Part shown: piece after piece, positions 1 through 10,113 of the stretch
Layout: each line of letters starts with the position of its first letter
Position numbering within the stretch: the first letter of the stretch is position 1
Origin: Cyanobacterium sp. Dongsha4
Lineage (GTDB): Bacteria > Cyanobacteriota > Cyanobacteriia > Cyanobacteriales > Cyanobacteriaceae
NCBI RefSeq assembly: GCF_036345015.1
Contig: NZ_CP084098.1
Coordinates: 496,001 to 560,000 of the forward strand
Reading direction: 5' to 3'
DNA length: 64,000 nt
Made by a program: the position numbers and the translations under genes
Notes under the pieces: generated by a model
Seen by the model: only the letters and a program-made list of their open reading frames with translations
Told to the model about the DNA's origin: nothing
Database searches by the model: none

Positions 1-100
1 TTTCCTGCTCAAAAGCTCTATTAAAGGCTATTCTATGACCGTCTCTTTCTGTTTCTGCGATCGTACCATCTACATCAAATATAATCCCCTTCAGACTCAT
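1..100 (-). CDS. HAD-family hydrolase (CbbY-like), N-terminal part only
   Basis: The gene runs off the left edge, so only about 33 N-terminal codons are visible. They begin MSLKGIIFDVDGT, followed by AETERDGHRIAFNRAF. FDVDGT is HAD motif I, in which the first Asp is the phosphoryl-accepting nucleophile. The Glu-rich stretch and 'HRIAFNRAF' right after it resemble the cap-domain entry of CbbY/Gph-type sugar-phosphate phosphatases. A Cbb-type role in sugar-phosphate clean-up is known for the family, but the substrate cannot be read from this fragment. The gene points away from the rest of the window. Confidence 0.75.
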   Translation of the reverse strand, partial: MSLKGIIFDVDGTIAETERDGHRIAFNRAFEQE

Positions 101-643
101 AAGTTAATACCTTCTGTAAAAATCAAACCCAATTATAACTTCAGTTCGAGATAACATAGATATATTGCATTAGCTAAAAGTTAAATATAACGAGCAAAAA
201 GTCAATACCTTGCCAATAAAACTTAATCAACAACTCAAAACTTTATGAATGCTAATATTTAAGATTATTTACTTTTTCTTACTTTTCATGACCAAGAAAA
301 TTAACCGAGATCATGCCCAAAAAAACATCATCCCTTATGTAACAGGTTCAATCAAGAGATTTATTGATAAAAATAATAGATAAATTGATTTTACATCTTT
401 TTTTCTATGTTTAATAGTTTTTATAGGTACAAACAAAATTAATTATCGCTCTCAATGCCTCATCCCACAAAGTTTTTTACATCGAACTTAGGTAAGTTAA
501 GGGTTTTAAGCTCATTATTCAATATTACAAATTAAGAAACAACAATAAGTAATTAAGTCAGTAAAAACTAGAGAGAGAAAAAGAGATAAAATTATTTTAC
601 AAATGGGTAAAATGAAATCAGTATTCATTCAATAAAAGAATAT
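101..643. other. Non-coding stretch of about 540 bases
   Basis: AT-rich sequence between the leftward HAD gene and the rightward gene at about 644. I see no RNA gene and no convincing promoter. At 483-493 there is CGAACTTAGGT, which is one base off the terminal repeat of the MITE-like element described at 19409 and 41301. It may be a relic end. Nothing else stands out. Confidence 0.4.
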
Positions 644-661
644 TTGAGCAGGGGCAAATCA

Positions 662-1756
662 GTGTTTAAAGATATTGATAAAACGATTGAATTAGGGAAT
701 TATCAGGAAGCGAAAGAGAAATTATCTCAACTTATTGTTGAAGAAAAAGATCGTTTATGGTATCGATATTACTCTGCTTTAATTGCGGAAAAAGAGGGAG
801 ATTTAAGTTTAGCAGAAAATTCTTATAGAGAAATAATAAAGGATAGTATATATCCAGATCCAGCTTTGATAAAATTAATCAGAGATGGTATTGAAAGAAT
901 CGTTAAATTTTATCAATCTAAAAAAGAAGAAAAAAAACAAGAGTTTCGCACTATAGAAGATAGTCAAGATTTAGCTGTTTTAATCTTAGAACCTGTTAAG
1001 CCAGAAGATAAAAAAAATCTCGCTCCCCAGTTAGCTAAATTAATGGAGATAGATAATTATACTGCCACTTTACAAATACCAACTCGTAGTTTAAGACTTT
1101 ACAAAACAGGTAGTTTAGGAGAACTAAAATATTATCAATCTGAATTATCTCAAGGGGGAATACCTTGCTTTTGTCACCCAATAAAAAATATAAATAAAAT
1201 GGAGGTTTATCAGGTTAAATTTATTGAAAATGATGGTAATATATGCGATTTAACAATAGAAAATGATTTGGAAGAAGAAAAAAAATATACTTTAAATTGG
1301 ACAAAAGTTAAAAGCAAAGTACAGGGATTAATTCCTATCTTTGAAATGACAACCCATCTGGATGCTAGAAATAAAGTTCAGAAAAAACAATCAACTTTAG
1401 ACTATGCTAATTTTTTTGATTTACACGTTATTAGCGATAATGTAATATTGCGATTTAGTGACCATTTTTATCAGTTTGAAGCTGGATTAACTGTTGGAGA
1501 AAATAGCAAAACAACTCAAGAAAAGTGGAAAAAATTAGTTAACTATTTACAAGGAAAAACATTAGATATTAATTTATTATCTAATTTTAATTTATTTGCT
1601 GAAGGTGTTATTCATTTTCCTGAAATGTTAAAACAAATTACCGCCCATATTAATCTTTTTCGTCGAGAAGAATCTATTTGGGATGAAGCATTTCAACTTT
1701 ATAGTGGTTTAATTTTTTTACAAACTTTATCTCAACAAGAAGATGATAATATATAG
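662..1756 (+). CDS. Conserved hypothetical protein with TPR-like N-terminus
   Basis: I do not recognise a named family. The first 100 or so residues are helical and repeat-like (TIELGNYQEAKEKLSQL, then YYSALIAEKEGDLSLAENSY), a pattern typical of one or two tetratricopeptide repeats. The rest is mixed alpha/beta, rich in Lys and Glu, with no signal peptide or membrane segment. The frame opens at a TTG (644). A GTG at 662 has a purine-rich AGCAGGGG about 5 bases upstream and is my preferred start, giving about 364 residues. A cytoplasmic scaffold role would be a guess. It ends 51 bases before the cpcS-like gene, so co-transcription is possible. Confidence 0.6.
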   Translation: MFKDIDKTIELGNYQEAKEKLSQLIVEEKDRLWYRYYSALIAEKEGDLSLAENSYREIIKDSIYPDPALIKLIRDGIERIVKFYQSKKEEKKQEFRTIEDSQDLAVLILEPVKPEDKKNLAPQLAKLMEIDNYTATLQIPTRSLRLYKTGSLGELKYYQSELSQGGIPCFCHPIKNINKMEVYQVKFIENDGNICDLTIENDLEEEKKYTLNWTKVKSKVQGLIPIFEMTTHLDARNKVQKKQSTLDYANFFDLHVISDNVILRFSDHFYQFEAGLTVGENSKTTQEKWKKLVNYLQGKTLDINLLSNFNLFAEGVIHFPEMLKQITAHINLFRREESIWDEAFQLYSGLIFLQTLSQQEDDNI

Positions 1757-1807
1757 TCATAAAATCACTTGTTTTTAGTCAAATATTAATTTTTATTTAT
1801 TTTTGTT

Positions 1808-2392
1808 ATGGACGGATTGACTTTTTTTCAGAATAGTGCAGGGAAGTGGCGCTCGCAGCGTACTACCCACCATTTACCTTTCAGAAGAGCCGAAACAGGG
1901 GGTTCAGAGATAAAAGTAGAGCATTTAGAACAGAATGACCCCAAAATAAAAGAAATCTGCGAAATGCACTCTTTTGACCCTAATTTATCGGTAGGAGGTT
2001 CTTATGTTACTTGGGATGGTGCAATGCAATGGGATAAAGAAAATGAAAATCATCAGGGTGAAACAGTATTTGCTTTAATACCTAACCAAGAAAATCCCAG
2101 ACAAGGAAAACTACTTAGAGAAAGAGGCTACGCTGAAATAGTTCCCGTTGCTGGAGAGTATTATTTAGATCATGATGATGCTTTGATTTTAACCACAGAA
2201 TATGAAACCATGACTATCCATGAAAAATTCTGGTTTGTCAATGATAATATTCGGATGAGAACAAGCACTGTACAGCGTTTTGGCGGTTTTAATACTGCTA
2301 CTTTTTGTATTGAAGTAAGAGAAGAAGATAACCAAGTAACCACAGAAGAAATCAAACCAATTTTAAATACACCGTCTATTACAGGATGGTAA
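1808..2392 (+). CDS. cpcS: CpcS/CpeS-type phycobiliprotein chromophore lyase
   Basis: The 194-residue protein carries the hallmark start of the CpcS/CpeS lyases: FFQNSAGKWRSQRTTHHL, then FRRAETGGSEI, and later VTWDGAMQWDKE and RMRTSTVQRFGGFNTATFC. These proteins are lipocalin-like beta-barrels that deliver phycocyanobilin to the Cys-84-type site of phycocyanin and allophycocyanin subunits. Length matches the family. CpcS, CpcU and CpeS paralogues are hard to separate by eye, so the symbol is provisional. It converges with the carboxysome operon; the two stop codons are about 60 bases apart, with that operon's terminator between them. Confidence 0.85.
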   Translation: MDGLTFFQNSAGKWRSQRTTHHLPFRRAETGGSEIKVEHLEQNDPKIKEICEMHSFDPNLSVGGSYVTWDGAMQWDKENENHQGETVFALIPNQENPRQGKLLRERGYAEIVPVAGEYYLDHDDALILTTEYETMTIHEKFWFVNDNIRMRTSTVQRFGGFNTATFCIEVREEDNQVTTEEIKPILNTPSITGW

Positions 2393-2414
2393 TTTCTGTA
2401 CGACTTGCGAGAAT

Positions 2415-2452
2415 AAAAAAGGGCATTTTATTAGGAATTAGGAAATAGCCCT
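2415..2452 (-). terminator. Intrinsic terminator of the carboxysome operon
   Basis: On the minus strand AGGGC pairs with GCCCT. The stem is lengthened after a one-base bulge by ATTT/AAAT, and six T residues follow directly. The left arm overlaps the ccmN stop codon, so transcription ends right after the operon. This also shields it from the convergent cpcS-like gene. Confidence 0.7.
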
Positions 2453-3137
2453 ACATATTCCTTTCTGGAAAAAGAGTGAATAATAACTTGTTTATATATA
2501 CTTTCCCAACAACTTGCTCACTGTTAGGGGGAGTATCTTCTTGCCAACTATCAGTTTTAACCTCTTCTTCTTGTGCCAAATTTTCGTTACTAATATCTTG
2601 GTTTTCTTGCTTTATGTGTTCTGGATTTTCTGAAATAGACTCCGCCTTAGTTTCACTTTCTTCTTGATTATTTGTGATATTATGCTTGTTTTCCTCAGAT
2701 TTAGCTGATTTATTTGACCATTTATTTTCCTGAACTTTATTTTCGGCGACACTATTACTATTTTCCTGAGAGTTTAGTTCAATTTTTCGGGTGCGATCGC
2801 CTCTTATCGAACCGGCAGGAATTACATCTCCTGCATCAACACTAACATTATATATAGTAACAGAAGAACCTAAAGAAGCCTGAGAACCGATCACACAATG
2901 ACCAAAAATCAGACAACCAGCTCCCAAAATTGCATTAGGCTTTATTTCCACATCACCATCATGAGCAGTAATAACAGTACCCATACCCAAACAAACACCA
3001 CTATGAATAATAATTTTATTCCCCGGAGTTGCATTTAAGATAACCCCCACAGCAATCATCACAGAGGAGTCAATCATGACATCTCCCCGCACATGGGTTG
3101 TTTGATTTGTACTAGCTTGAAGAATGGGTAAAGACAT
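2451..3137 (-). CDS. ccmN: Carboxysome assembly protein CcmN
   Basis: CcmN bridges the CcmM/Rubisco core to the shell during beta-carboxysome assembly. Residues 1-125 or so are hexapeptide-repeat left-handed beta-helix (ILNATPGNKIIIHSG, IKPNAILGAGCLIFG, VIGSQASLGSSV). A long acidic, Asn/Glu/Ser-rich linker follows (about 125-205). The last 18 residues, VGKVYINKLLFTLFPERN, form an amphipathic helix of the kind used as an encapsulation peptide that binds CcmK2. The layout and length (228 residues) are normal for CcmN. It is the last gene of the operon, 131 bases after ccmM. Confidence 0.93.
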   Translation of the reverse strand: MSLPILQASTNQTTHVRGDVMIDSSVMIAVGVILNATPGNKIIIHSGVCLGMGTVITAHDGDVEIKPNAILGAGCLIFGHCVIGSQASLGSSVTIYNVSVDAGDVIPAGSIRGDRTRKIELNSQENSNSVAENKVQENKWSNKSAKSEENKHNITNNQEESETKAESISENPEHIKQENQDISNENLAQEEEVKTDSWQEDTPPNSEQVVGKVYINKLLFTLFPERNM

Positions 3138-3268
3138 CCTGAAGAATGAAGAATTGAGAATGAAGAATATTAAAAGAGGTATCAGGTATCAAGAGAATGA
3201 ATAAAAACAAAAACCGTTGCTTTCTGCCTGTTTTTTACTTATTACTTTTTACTTATTACTTAAAAAAT

Positions 3269-4612
3269 CTATGGTCTTTGAATGATAGTTTCTAAAACAC
3301 GACGTTTTGCATTGGTATCAATACCGATCAAACGTACATATTCCCCTGCATGATCCTTTAAGCAACCCTCAAGGGCATTTAAAACTTGACTTTCGTTGGT
3401 GCTTTCAATGGGAGAGCAGGACGTCCAAGATTTCGTACGGAAACGACGTTTGTTAGCGTGTTCAGTACCAATTTGATAACCTTGAGCTAATAGAGAACGA
3501 ACTTGGCCAATAGTCTCAGAATCTAAAGAACTAGAGCCACTATAGGTACTTGTTCCATAGTTACTAGAAACACTGCTACTGACAGAGTTAGAGCTACCAT
3601 TATTGCTGACACTACGAGCAGTAGAACCGTTATTATCACCCGGACGTTGAATAATCATTTCTAAAATACGACGTTTTGCATTGGTATCAATACCGATCAA
3701 ACGTACATATTCCCCCGCATGATCTCGCATACAACCCTCTAAAGCACTAATAACTTGTCCCTCATTGGTGCTAGTGATGGGAGAACAAGACTTCCAAGAT
3801 TTTGTACGGAAACGACGCTTATCAGCGTGTTCAGTACCAATTTGATAGCCTTGAGCTAATAAAGATCGCACCTGTTGAATTGCTTCAGCACTTAAACTAC
3901 TAGATGAAATAGCACTTCCATTACCATTACTGTAGGAAGAATAACCACTAGAAGCCCCATTACTACTATTGACTACGACCCCATCTTCTCCGGGGCGCTG
4001 AATAATAATTTCGGCAACACGACGTTTTGCTTGAGGGTCAACTCCAACAATCTGGACGTACTCACCATTAAACTCTTGCAAATAACCTTGAATTTGATTC
4101 AAAGCCTGATTAATAGAATTAGTAGTCACACTAGGAGCGGTTAACCAAGACTTAGTACGGAAACGACGCTTATCAGCGTGTTCAACCCCAATATTATATC
4201 CACCCTGAATTAAAGAGCGAATTTCACCAGTCCAATCACCATTACCTTGAGAATAACTACTAGCTCCATTTACCTTACCATTACCATTAACACTACCAAG
4301 ATCCACTTTGGCAGAAACAGTAGTTACAGAAGCTGGTTGTCCGGGGGTATCTTCAGGACGTTGAATAATAATTTCTGCTACTCTACGTTTGGCTTGAGGA
4401 TCAACCCCAATTAAACGCACATATTCTCCCTGATACTCATGGAGTAAACCATCTAATTCTCTTAAAATAGCATTTTCATTATTGCCTTGCAAAGAAGCAG
4501 TCAACCAAGACTTGGTTTTAAAACGACGAGCATTAGCGTGTTCAATGCCGACGGTATAGCCTTGTCTGAGCAAGGATCTGACTTGATTAGTAATATCTGT
4601 ATTTAAAGTCAT
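3269..4612 (-). other. ccmM: Probable short CcmM form from an internal start
   Basis: Cyanobacteria make a short CcmM containing only the SSUL modules from an internal start in the same mRNA. Here an ATG at codon 229 (ATG ACT TTA AAT, first base 4612) lies between the anhydrase domain and the first SSUL module, exactly where such a start is expected. It would give 447 residues with all four modules. The upstream bases (CAGAAAATAAT) are only weakly ribosome-site-like, so use of this codon is inference from family behaviour. Confidence 0.55.
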
Positions 4613-5296
4613 ATTATTTTCTGATTGATAAGCATTACTATAGTTAGAAGTAGCTACCCGCCCCGAGGCTTGATTTTGCTCTCTGATAGGGTTGATACAA
4701 GCAGAGTTTTGGGAGCAGTGATAACCTGCCGCTAAGGCTTCATTAATATGAACTACATGGGCGGCAAACTCCCTGTCTTCTGGTTGAACGTCTGGAAGGC
4801 GATCTGCTTGTTGTTGATTAGTAATAACTGCACCTGAAGGAATATATTTTCCAGGAGGGATTTCTACATCTTGAATCAGAGCGTGCATCATCACAATACA
4901 ACCATCTCCGACACGGGCATTAAATACCGTAGAGCGAAAACCAATAAAGCAGTTATTACCTACATAAGCAGGACCATGAATCAGAGCTAGGTGAGTAATA
5001 CAGCTATCAGCACCAATCCAAACGGAGTATTCTTTCCCGTCATCTCCTTGTACTCTACCTTGTTCTAAACCATGAATCACCACCCCATCTTGGATGTTAC
5101 TACCATCACCAATATAGAAAGGTGTTCCTTCATCAGCACGAATAGAAGTACCAGGAGCAACTAAAACATTAGCCCCTACTTTCACATCTCCAATTAAATT
5201 AGAAAAGGAGTGAATATAGGCAGTATCATCTACTGTCGGCTCGGCTAAGTTTTTTGACCAAGGAGTTGGGGGAGCAGCCATTATAGGGACGCTCAC
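3269..5296 (-). CDS. ccmM: Carboxysome core protein CcmM: gamma-carbonic anhydrase with four Rubisco-small-subunit-like modules
   Basis: CcmM gathers Rubisco into the carboxysome core. Residues 1-210 or so are a gamma-carbonic anhydrase beta-helix with the zinc ligands His75, His102 and His107. A Cys194/Cys200 pair (YHCSQNSAC) matches the disulphide needed for activity in the Thermosynechococcus protein. Four SSUL modules follow, at about 231-314, 355-435, 471-552 and 592-675, each with [IV/T]EHA..RRF.TKSW and [AV].DP/T.AKRR. They are joined by Ser/Asn/Gly-rich linkers. Only modules 3 and 4 have a Cys pair (504/522 and 627/645). The start is GTG at 5296, with GGAGG six bases upstream. The in-frame ATG five codons later lacks such a site, and numbering from the GTG matches the known enzyme. 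The protein is 675 residues. Confidence 0.95.
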   Translation of the reverse strand: MSVPIMAAPPTPWSKNLAEPTVDDTAYIHSFSNLIGDVKVGANVLVAPGTSIRADEGTPFYIGDGSNIQDGVVIHGLEQGRVQGDDGKEYSVWIGADSCITHLALIHGPAYVGNNCFIGFRSTVFNARVGDGCIVMMHALIQDVEIPPGKYIPSGAVITNQQQADRLPDVQPEDREFAAHVVHINEALAAGYHCSQNSACINPIREQNQASGRVATSNYSNAYQSENNMTLNTDITNQVRSLLRQGYTVGIEHANARRFKTKSWLTASLQGNNENAILRELDGLLHEYQGEYVRLIGVDPQAKRRVAEIIIQRPEDTPGQPASVTTVSAKVDLGSVNGNGKVNGASSYSQGNGDWTGEIRSLIQGGYNIGVEHADKRRFRTKSWLTAPSVTTNSINQALNQIQGYLQEFNGEYVQIVGVDPQAKRRVAEIIIQRPGEDGVVVNSSNGASSGYSSYSNGNGSAISSSSLSAEAIQQVRSLLAQGYQIGTEHADKRRFRTKSWKSCSPITSTNEGQVISALEGCMRDHAGEYVRLIGIDTNAKRRILEMIIQRPGDNNGSTARSVSNNGSSNSVSSSVSSNYGTSTYSGSSSLDSETIGQVRSLLAQGYQIGTEHANKRRFRTKSWTSCSPIESTNESQVLNALEGCLKDHAGEYVRLIGIDTNAKRRVLETIIQRP

Positions 5297-5429
5297 TTGT
5301 TACCTCCATTAATAATTTTATTTAACTTAAACTATGGGGTTGTCAGGAATATCAGCATCCTCTACCCCTTTCCATTAACTTTTTATTACTTTAGTTATGA
5401 ATTACAAATTACAATAGTAGAAAAAGTAT

Positions 5430-5738
5430 TTAATATAGTCTTTCGGCATCTTTTTTGCTATACAAAAGTTCCGATGCAACTGTAACTGTATCTATAATGC
5501 CCACTACCATTGCATCAATGGGACGTTCCTCATGACCAGTTTCTTTACGAGCAGAACTTCCACGAGTAACAAGTACCCATTCATTTATTCCAGCTCCTAC
5601 AGTGTCTCCTGCTACTTCATATTCTGGTAGAGGATTACCACTGGCGTCCAAAAATTGTACCAGAAGTAATTTTACCCCTGTAAGAGTTCTTGACTTGTGG
5701 GTACTTACTACTGTCCCACATACTTTAGCAATTTGCAT
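5430..5738 (-). CDS. ccmL: Carboxysome shell vertex protein CcmL
   Basis: CcmL is the BMC-P pentamer that caps the vertices of the icosahedral shell. The 102-residue product opens MQIAKVCGTVVSTHKS, with LLLVQFLDASG and the C-terminal half GAGINEWVLVTRGSSAR and PIDAMVVGIIDTV, all characteristic of CcmL/EutN. Length is normal. It lies 18 bases after ccmK1 and about 130 bases before ccmM in the same operon. Pentamer stoichiometry makes it a minor shell component. Confidence 0.95.
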   Translation of the reverse strand: MQIAKVCGTVVSTHKSRTLTGVKLLLVQFLDASGNPLPEYEVAGDTVGAGINEWVLVTRGSSARKETGHEERPIDAMVVGIIDTVTVASELLYSKKDAERLY

Positions 5739-5756
5739 TAATATTTAGTTACTATT

Positions 5757-6095
5757 TTATGGTCTGCCTAAAGGGCGAGGATTCACGCTTTCTCTGAATT
5801 GTTCTACTTCTTCTGTGTAACGAATAGGTAAGACGTATTCGAGGTTTTCATGAGGACGAGCGATGATGTGGTGAGATAAAACCTGACCACCTTTTACTCT
5901 TTTCACGTTTTCAATACCTGCGGCAACAGAAGCCTGTACTTCAGACACGTCTCCTCTAACGATGACGGTTACACGACCAGTACCAATTTTTTCATAACCA
6001 ACGAGGGTTACACGAGCTGCTTTTACCATAGCGTCTGCGGCTTCTACTACGGCGGGGAAACCGAGGGTTTCAACCATTCCTACTGCGATCGACAT
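5757..6095 (-). CDS. ccmK1: Carboxysome shell protein CcmK1
   Basis: A BMC-H hexamer forming the facets of the beta-carboxysome shell. The 112-residue protein has the full Pfam00936 core ([32 protein letters not shown]). The pore-loop KIGTG sits where bicarbonate and ribulose bisphosphate are thought to pass. It differs from CcmK2 mainly by a longer C-terminal tail ([14 protein letters not shown]), which is typical of CcmK1. It lies about 120 bases after ccmK2. Confidence 0.94.
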   Translation of the reverse strand: MSIAVGMVETLGFPAVVEAADAMVKAARVTLVGYEKIGTGRVTVIVRGDVSEVQASVAAGIENVKRVKGGQVLSHHIIARPHENLEYVLPIRYTEEVEQFRESVNPRPLGRP

Positions 6096-6213
6096 ATTTT
6101 TTTCCCTATATTTTTATCTTTAGGATGTATGAAAAGGTCAATAAATTAGGGTGTGACACCTCTAATCTTGACAGTTTTTGTAGTTTTAGAGTTATTTAAC
6201 TACTCTTTTACTG

Positions 6214-6525
6214 TTAATAGTTACGGAATTGTTCTACTTCTTCTGTGTAACGAATAGGTAAGACGTATTCGAGGTTTTCGTGAGGACGAGCGATGATGTG
6301 AGTAGATAAAACTTCTCCTCCGCTTACTCGATTAGCCGCATCAATACCTGCAGCAACGGAAGCCTGTACTTCTGATACATCTCCACGAATAATAACGGTT
6401 ACACGACCGCTACCAATTTTCTCATAACCAACAAGGGTTACACGAGCTGCTTTTACCATAGCATCAGCGGCTTCTACTACGGCGGGGAAACCTAAGGTTT
6501 CAATCATTCCTACTGCAATTGGCAT
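6214..6525 (-). CDS. ccmK2: Carboxysome shell protein CcmK2
   Basis: The major BMC-H facet protein of the shell and first gene of the operon. The 103 residues are nearly identical to CcmK1 over the core, with pore motif KIGSGR and a short C-terminus ending EEVEQFRNY, the usual CcmK2 end. The start ATG has an AAGGA box about eight bases upstream. The high identity between ccmK2 and ccmK1, including at the DNA level, suggests duplication with ongoing homogenisation. CcmK2 is the docking partner for the CcmN tail. Confidence 0.95.
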   Translation of the reverse strand: MPIAVGMIETLGFPAVVEAADAMVKAARVTLVGYEKIGSGRVTVIIRGDVSEVQASVAAGIDAANRVSGGEVLSTHIIARPHENLEYVLPIRYTEEVEQFRNY

Positions 6526-6938
6526 TTTGTTTTTTCCTTGATATACTAAAAATTTGCTTAAATTTACTTGTAAGGTTTTGTATAATCTTATTGCGCGGAT
6601 TATTAGCTTGATTTAATTTTCATCGTTGAAACAAAAATGTTTTTATTGATGATTACGCAATAGACACGGACTTCCCTAAAGAAGTTTTTCACCTTTACTC
6701 AAGATATTTTTTTAATCTATCTAAAATAAGCATAAACAAGCATGGTACGTTTGACAAGATAAACGATCATGATATTTATTAATCTGTTCCTTAATAATAA
6801 TTAATAGTCAATGGTTCGCTATCTGTTAGCTTGTATTTCAGTTAACTGCGGAGGATATGAAACAGATAACAGTTAAGAGTTATAATTCTTCTGACTCGGT
6901 GACTTGACTACTCTTCTGTTAAATTCTTAATTGTTTCT
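6526..6938. other. Divergent intergenic region between ccmK2 and galE
   Basis: About 410 bases that must hold the promoter of the leftward carboxysome operon and that of rightward galE. A candidate galE promoter is listed separately. For the ccm operon I see only AT-rich sequence and no clear -35/-10 pair. No RNA gene or small gene is evident. Confidence 0.45.
6751..6778 (+). promoter_or_regulatory. Candidate sigma-70-type promoter upstream of galE
   Basis: A perfect -35 TTGACA at 6751-6756 is followed after 16 bases by TATTTA at 6773-6778. The implied start near 6785 would leave a leader of about 150 bases before the galE ATG. The -10 is imperfect, so this is a moderate call. Confidence 0.4.
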
Positions 6939-7919
6939 ATGGCTATTTTAATTACTGGTGGTGCTGGTTATATTGGTTCTCACACTGTTAAACTTTTACA
7001 AAGTAAGGGTTATGACATTCTTGTTTTTGATAACTTGGTTTACGGACATCGAGATATTGTTGAGAAATTGGGAGTTAATTTTGTTGAAGGGGATTTGTGC
7101 GATCGCACCTTATTAGATGATTTATTTCAAGAGCATGATATAGAAGCCGTGATTCATTTTGCCGCTTATGCTTATGTAGGAGAGTCGGTAGAAAATCCAG
7201 CTAAATATTACCGCAATAACGTTACCTATACTCTCAATCTACTAGAAGGGATGGAAAAAGCAGGGGTTAGAAAAATAGTCTTTTCCTCCACTTGTGCCAC
7301 CTACGGCATCCCCGAAGAAGTTCCCATTAAAGAAACACACCCTCAAAATCCCATTAATCCTTATGGTTATACCAAATTAGTGGTAGAAAAGATGTTATCT
7401 GATTTCCAGAGGGCTTATAATTGGGAATATGTAGCTTTTCGCTATTTTAATGCGGCAGGTGCATCTAGTGATGGTTTAATCGGAGAAGATCACAATCCTG
7501 AACCCCATTTAATACCTTTGATTTTGTATGCGGCTCTAGGAAAAAGAGATTCAATCTCCATTTTGGGGGATGACTATCCAACTCCTGATGGCACTTGTAT
7601 CCGAGATTATATTCATGTGGAAGATTTAGCCCAAGCCCACCTTTTAGGTTTAGAATATTTATTAGACGGGGGAAAAAGTGAAGTATTTAACCTAGGTAAT
7701 GGTAATGGTTTTTCTGTCAAAGAGGTAATCAAAGCCGCCAAGAAAGTTACGAGTAAAGATTTTACAGTTAAAAATGCACCTCGTCGCCCCGGAGACCCAC
7801 CTATGTTAGTGGGGAGTAGTGAAAAAGCAAGGAAAATCTTAAATTGGCAACCTCAATATCCAGATATTGAAACTATTATTAGTCATGCTTGGCAATGGCA
7901 CCAATCTCGGCATAAGTAG
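6939..7919 (+). CDS. galE: UDP-glucose 4-epimerase GalE
   Basis: Interconverts UDP-glucose and UDP-galactose for glycolipid, exopolysaccharide and lipopolysaccharide synthesis. It is a short-chain dehydrogenase-fold extended SDR of 326 residues. The NAD-binding GGAGYIGSH sits at residues 6-14. The catalytic Ser/Thr region is FSSTCATYG, the catalytic pair is YGYTK, and RYFNAAGA and the C-terminal RRPGDPPMLVG contact the nucleotide sugar. Length is that of ordinary bacterial GalE. It stands alone between the carboxysome operon and prfC; galactolipid-rich thylakoids give a reason for steady need. Confidence 0.92.
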   Translation: MAILITGGAGYIGSHTVKLLQSKGYDILVFDNLVYGHRDIVEKLGVNFVEGDLCDRTLLDDLFQEHDIEAVIHFAAYAYVGESVENPAKYYRNNVTYTLNLLEGMEKAGVRKIVFSSTCATYGIPEEVPIKETHPQNPINPYGYTKLVVEKMLSDFQRAYNWEYVAFRYFNAAGASSDGLIGEDHNPEPHLIPLILYAALGKRDSISILGDDYPTPDGTCIRDYIHVEDLAQAHLLGLEYLLDGGKSEVFNLGNGNGFSVKEVIKAAKKVTSKDFTVKNAPRRPGDPPMLVGSSEKARKILNWQPQYPDIETIISHAWQWHQSRHK

Positions 7920-8365
7920 GGTGGTTAAAAAAATTTTTTATTTTGGTGAATAGTTGTCTTTATATTGAGATATTTAATCTGAGTTCAGTATAAATTTTCA
8001 TCTATGAGTGATGGCGAAAAGGGCAGAGGGCAAGGGGCAAAGTTACAAGGGCAATGGGCAAAGGTAAATAATTAAGAATTAAGAATTAAGAATTAAAAAC
8101 TCCTAACTCCTAACTCCTAACTCCTAACTCGTTTCTCCCCAACACCCTAACACCTCCAACCTGAAACCTATCCTTATCCGACATTTTTAATAAGTATTTT
8201 TTTACTAACAATGAAAAATGAACTGCTAAAATAGAGTATTATTACTTTTACGATGTGAAAGAAAAAATGTATTTCGGAGTTTGATTATAAATCAATGTAA
8301 GTTTATTCGTCTAATAAAAAAGTACCCTTCAAAAAAATAAAAGAACGTTATTTCAAGATATAAAA
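7920..8365. repeat. Intergenic region with short tandem heptad repeats
   Basis: About 450 bases without a gene. Two kinds of low-complexity sequence lie inside. One is a G/A-rich GGGCAA-type stretch near 8018-8065. The other, near 8069-8131, is an AATTAAG repeat followed by AACTCCT repeated about five times in 7-base steps. The same AACTCC heptads reappear near 19553, 41446 and 63947. This resembles the short tandemly repeated (STRR-type) sequences of cyanobacteria. Confidence 0.7.
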
Positions 8366-9970
8366 ATGGCTGTAACTATTGAACAAGAATTATTAAAAGC
8401 GGTAAGTAAGCGACGTAACTTTGCAATTATTTCTCACCCTGATGCTGGTAAGACAACTTTGACGGAAAAATTATTACTTTACGGAGGTGCAATTCACGAA
8501 GCAGGGGCAGTTAAAGCCAGAGGAGAGCAAAGACGGGTTACTTCCGACTGGATGGAGTTGGAAAAACAAAGAGGAATTTCTATTACTTCTACCGTTTTGC
8601 AATTTACCTATAACAACTATCATCTTAATCTTTTAGATACCCCCGGACACCAAGACTTTAGTGAAGATACTTATCGCACTTTGGCGGCGGCAGATAATGC
8701 AGTGATGTTAATTGATGCAGCTAAGGGGTTAGAACCTCAAACTCGTAAACTTTTTGAAGTATGTAAGTTGCGATCGCTTCCTATCTTTACTTTTGTTAAC
8801 AAAATGGATCGCCCGGGTAGAGAGGCTTTAGAATTGCTGGATGAAATTGAGAAAGAATTAGGCTTAAAAACTTATCCTGTCAACTATCCCATCGGTAATG
8901 GTGATTATTTTAAGGGGGTGTTCGATCGCCGTCTGAAAAAGTATCATTTATTTGAGAGAGTGGCTCATGGTAGTAAAGAAGCATCGGAAGTTATCTTATC
9001 GGCAGATGACCCCACCTTGGAAAAATACATTGGAGATAGTGATTTATTAGCACAAACTCAAGAAGAATTAGAAATACTTGACGAGATAGGTGCAGAGTTT
9101 AACCTTGAAGAAATTCACGCAGGAAAAATGACTCCTGTTTTCTTCGGTAGTGCCATGACTAATTTTGGGGTACGTCTATTTCTTGAATCATTCCTTGAAT
9201 ATGCTTTACAGCCTACTCCCAGAAATTCTAGTTTAGGACAATTAGAGCCTACTCATCCCGATTTTAGTGGTTTCGTCTTCAAACTACAAGCAAATATGGA
9301 TCCCAAACACCGAGATAGAGTTGCTTTTGTTCGGGTTTGTACAGGAAAGTTTGAGAAGGATATGACGGTTAATCATGCCCGTTCAGGAAAATCCGTACGA
9401 TTGTCACATCCTCAAAAATTATTTGCTCAGGGGCGAGAATCTATTGATGAGGCTTATCCGGGTGATGTAATCGGATTAAATAACCCTGGGGTGTTTGCCA
9501 TTGGCGATACCATTTATTTAGGGCAAAAACTCGAATATGATGGTATTCCTTCTTTTTCCCCTGAATTGTTCTGTTATCTCAAAAATCCCAATCCCTCTAA
9601 ATTTAAGCAATTCCAAAAAGGTATTACTCAACTACAGGAAGAAGGTGCAATTCAAATTATGTATTCCGTTGATGATTTTGTCCGTGAACCCATTTTGGCG
9701 GCAGTGGGGCAATTGCAGTTTGAGGTAGTGCAATTTAGAATGTTAAGCGAATACAATGTCGAAACAAATCTTGAGCTTTTACCTTTCTCCGTTGCCCGTT
9801 GGGTTGTTGACGGTTGGGAAGCCTTAGATAAAGTTGGTCGAATATTTAACACTATGACAGTAAAAGATGGACGCGATCGCCCCGTGTTATTATTCCGTAA
9901 TGAATGGAACGTGAGACAACTACAAGCCGATCATCCCGATTTAAAATTAAGTTCCATAGCCTTACTATAA
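8366..9970 (+). CDS. prfC: Peptide chain release factor 3 (RF3)
   Basis: RF3 is a translational GTPase that recycles RF1/RF2 after peptide release. The 534-residue protein has G1 SHPDAGKTT, the switch region [10 protein letters not shown]3 DTPGHQDF, G4 NKMDRPGR and the RF3-specific C-terminal part ([17 protein letters not shown]). It is distinguished from EF-G by its length and by the [14 protein letters not shown] sequence after the P-loop. Not all cyanobacteria keep prfC. It precedes psbA by about 140 bases, but psbA has its own promoter, so co-regulation is unlikely. Confidence 0.95.
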   Translation: MAVTIEQELLKAVSKRRNFAIISHPDAGKTTLTEKLLLYGGAIHEAGAVKARGEQRRVTSDWMELEKQRGISITSTVLQFTYNNYHLNLLDTPGHQDFSEDTYRTLAAADNAVMLIDAAKGLEPQTRKLFEVCKLRSLPIFTFVNKMDRPGREALELLDEIEKELGLKTYPVNYPIGNGDYFKGVFDRRLKKYHLFERVAHGSKEASEVILSADDPTLEKYIGDSDLLAQTQEELEILDEIGAEFNLEEIHAGKMTPVFFGSAMTNFGVRLFLESFLEYALQPTPRNSSLGQLEPTHPDFSGFVFKLQANMDPKHRDRVAFVRVCTGKFEKDMTVNHARSGKSVRLSHPQKLFAQGRESIDEAYPGDVIGLNNPGVFAIGDTIYLGQKLEYDGIPSFSPELFCYLKNPNPSKFKQFQKGITQLQEEGAIQIMYSVDDFVREPILAAVGQLQFEVVQFRMLSEYNVETNLELLPFSVARWVVDGWEALDKVGRIFNTMTVKDGRDRPVLLFRNEWNVRQLQADHPDLKLSSIALL

Positions 9971-10013
9971 ATAAAAGTTATCTGAGAAATAAAAATAACT
10001 ATTATGAAAATAT

Positions 10014-10042
10014 TTGACAAAACTTTACAATCTTGTTAAATT
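10014..10042 (+). promoter_or_regulatory. psbA promoter
   Basis: TTGACA at 10014-10019, a 17-base spacer and TAAATT at 10037-10042 make a near-consensus group 1 sigma promoter. Transcription would start near 10049 and leave a 5' leader of about 65 bases before the psbA ATG, which is a common length for cyanobacterial psbA. Confidence 0.75.
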
Positions 10043-10113
10043 AGTAAGTGAGGTGAGCAAATGACTCAAAATATATAAGTACCTCGAAAATTCATAACTG
10101 AAATCATAAGAAC

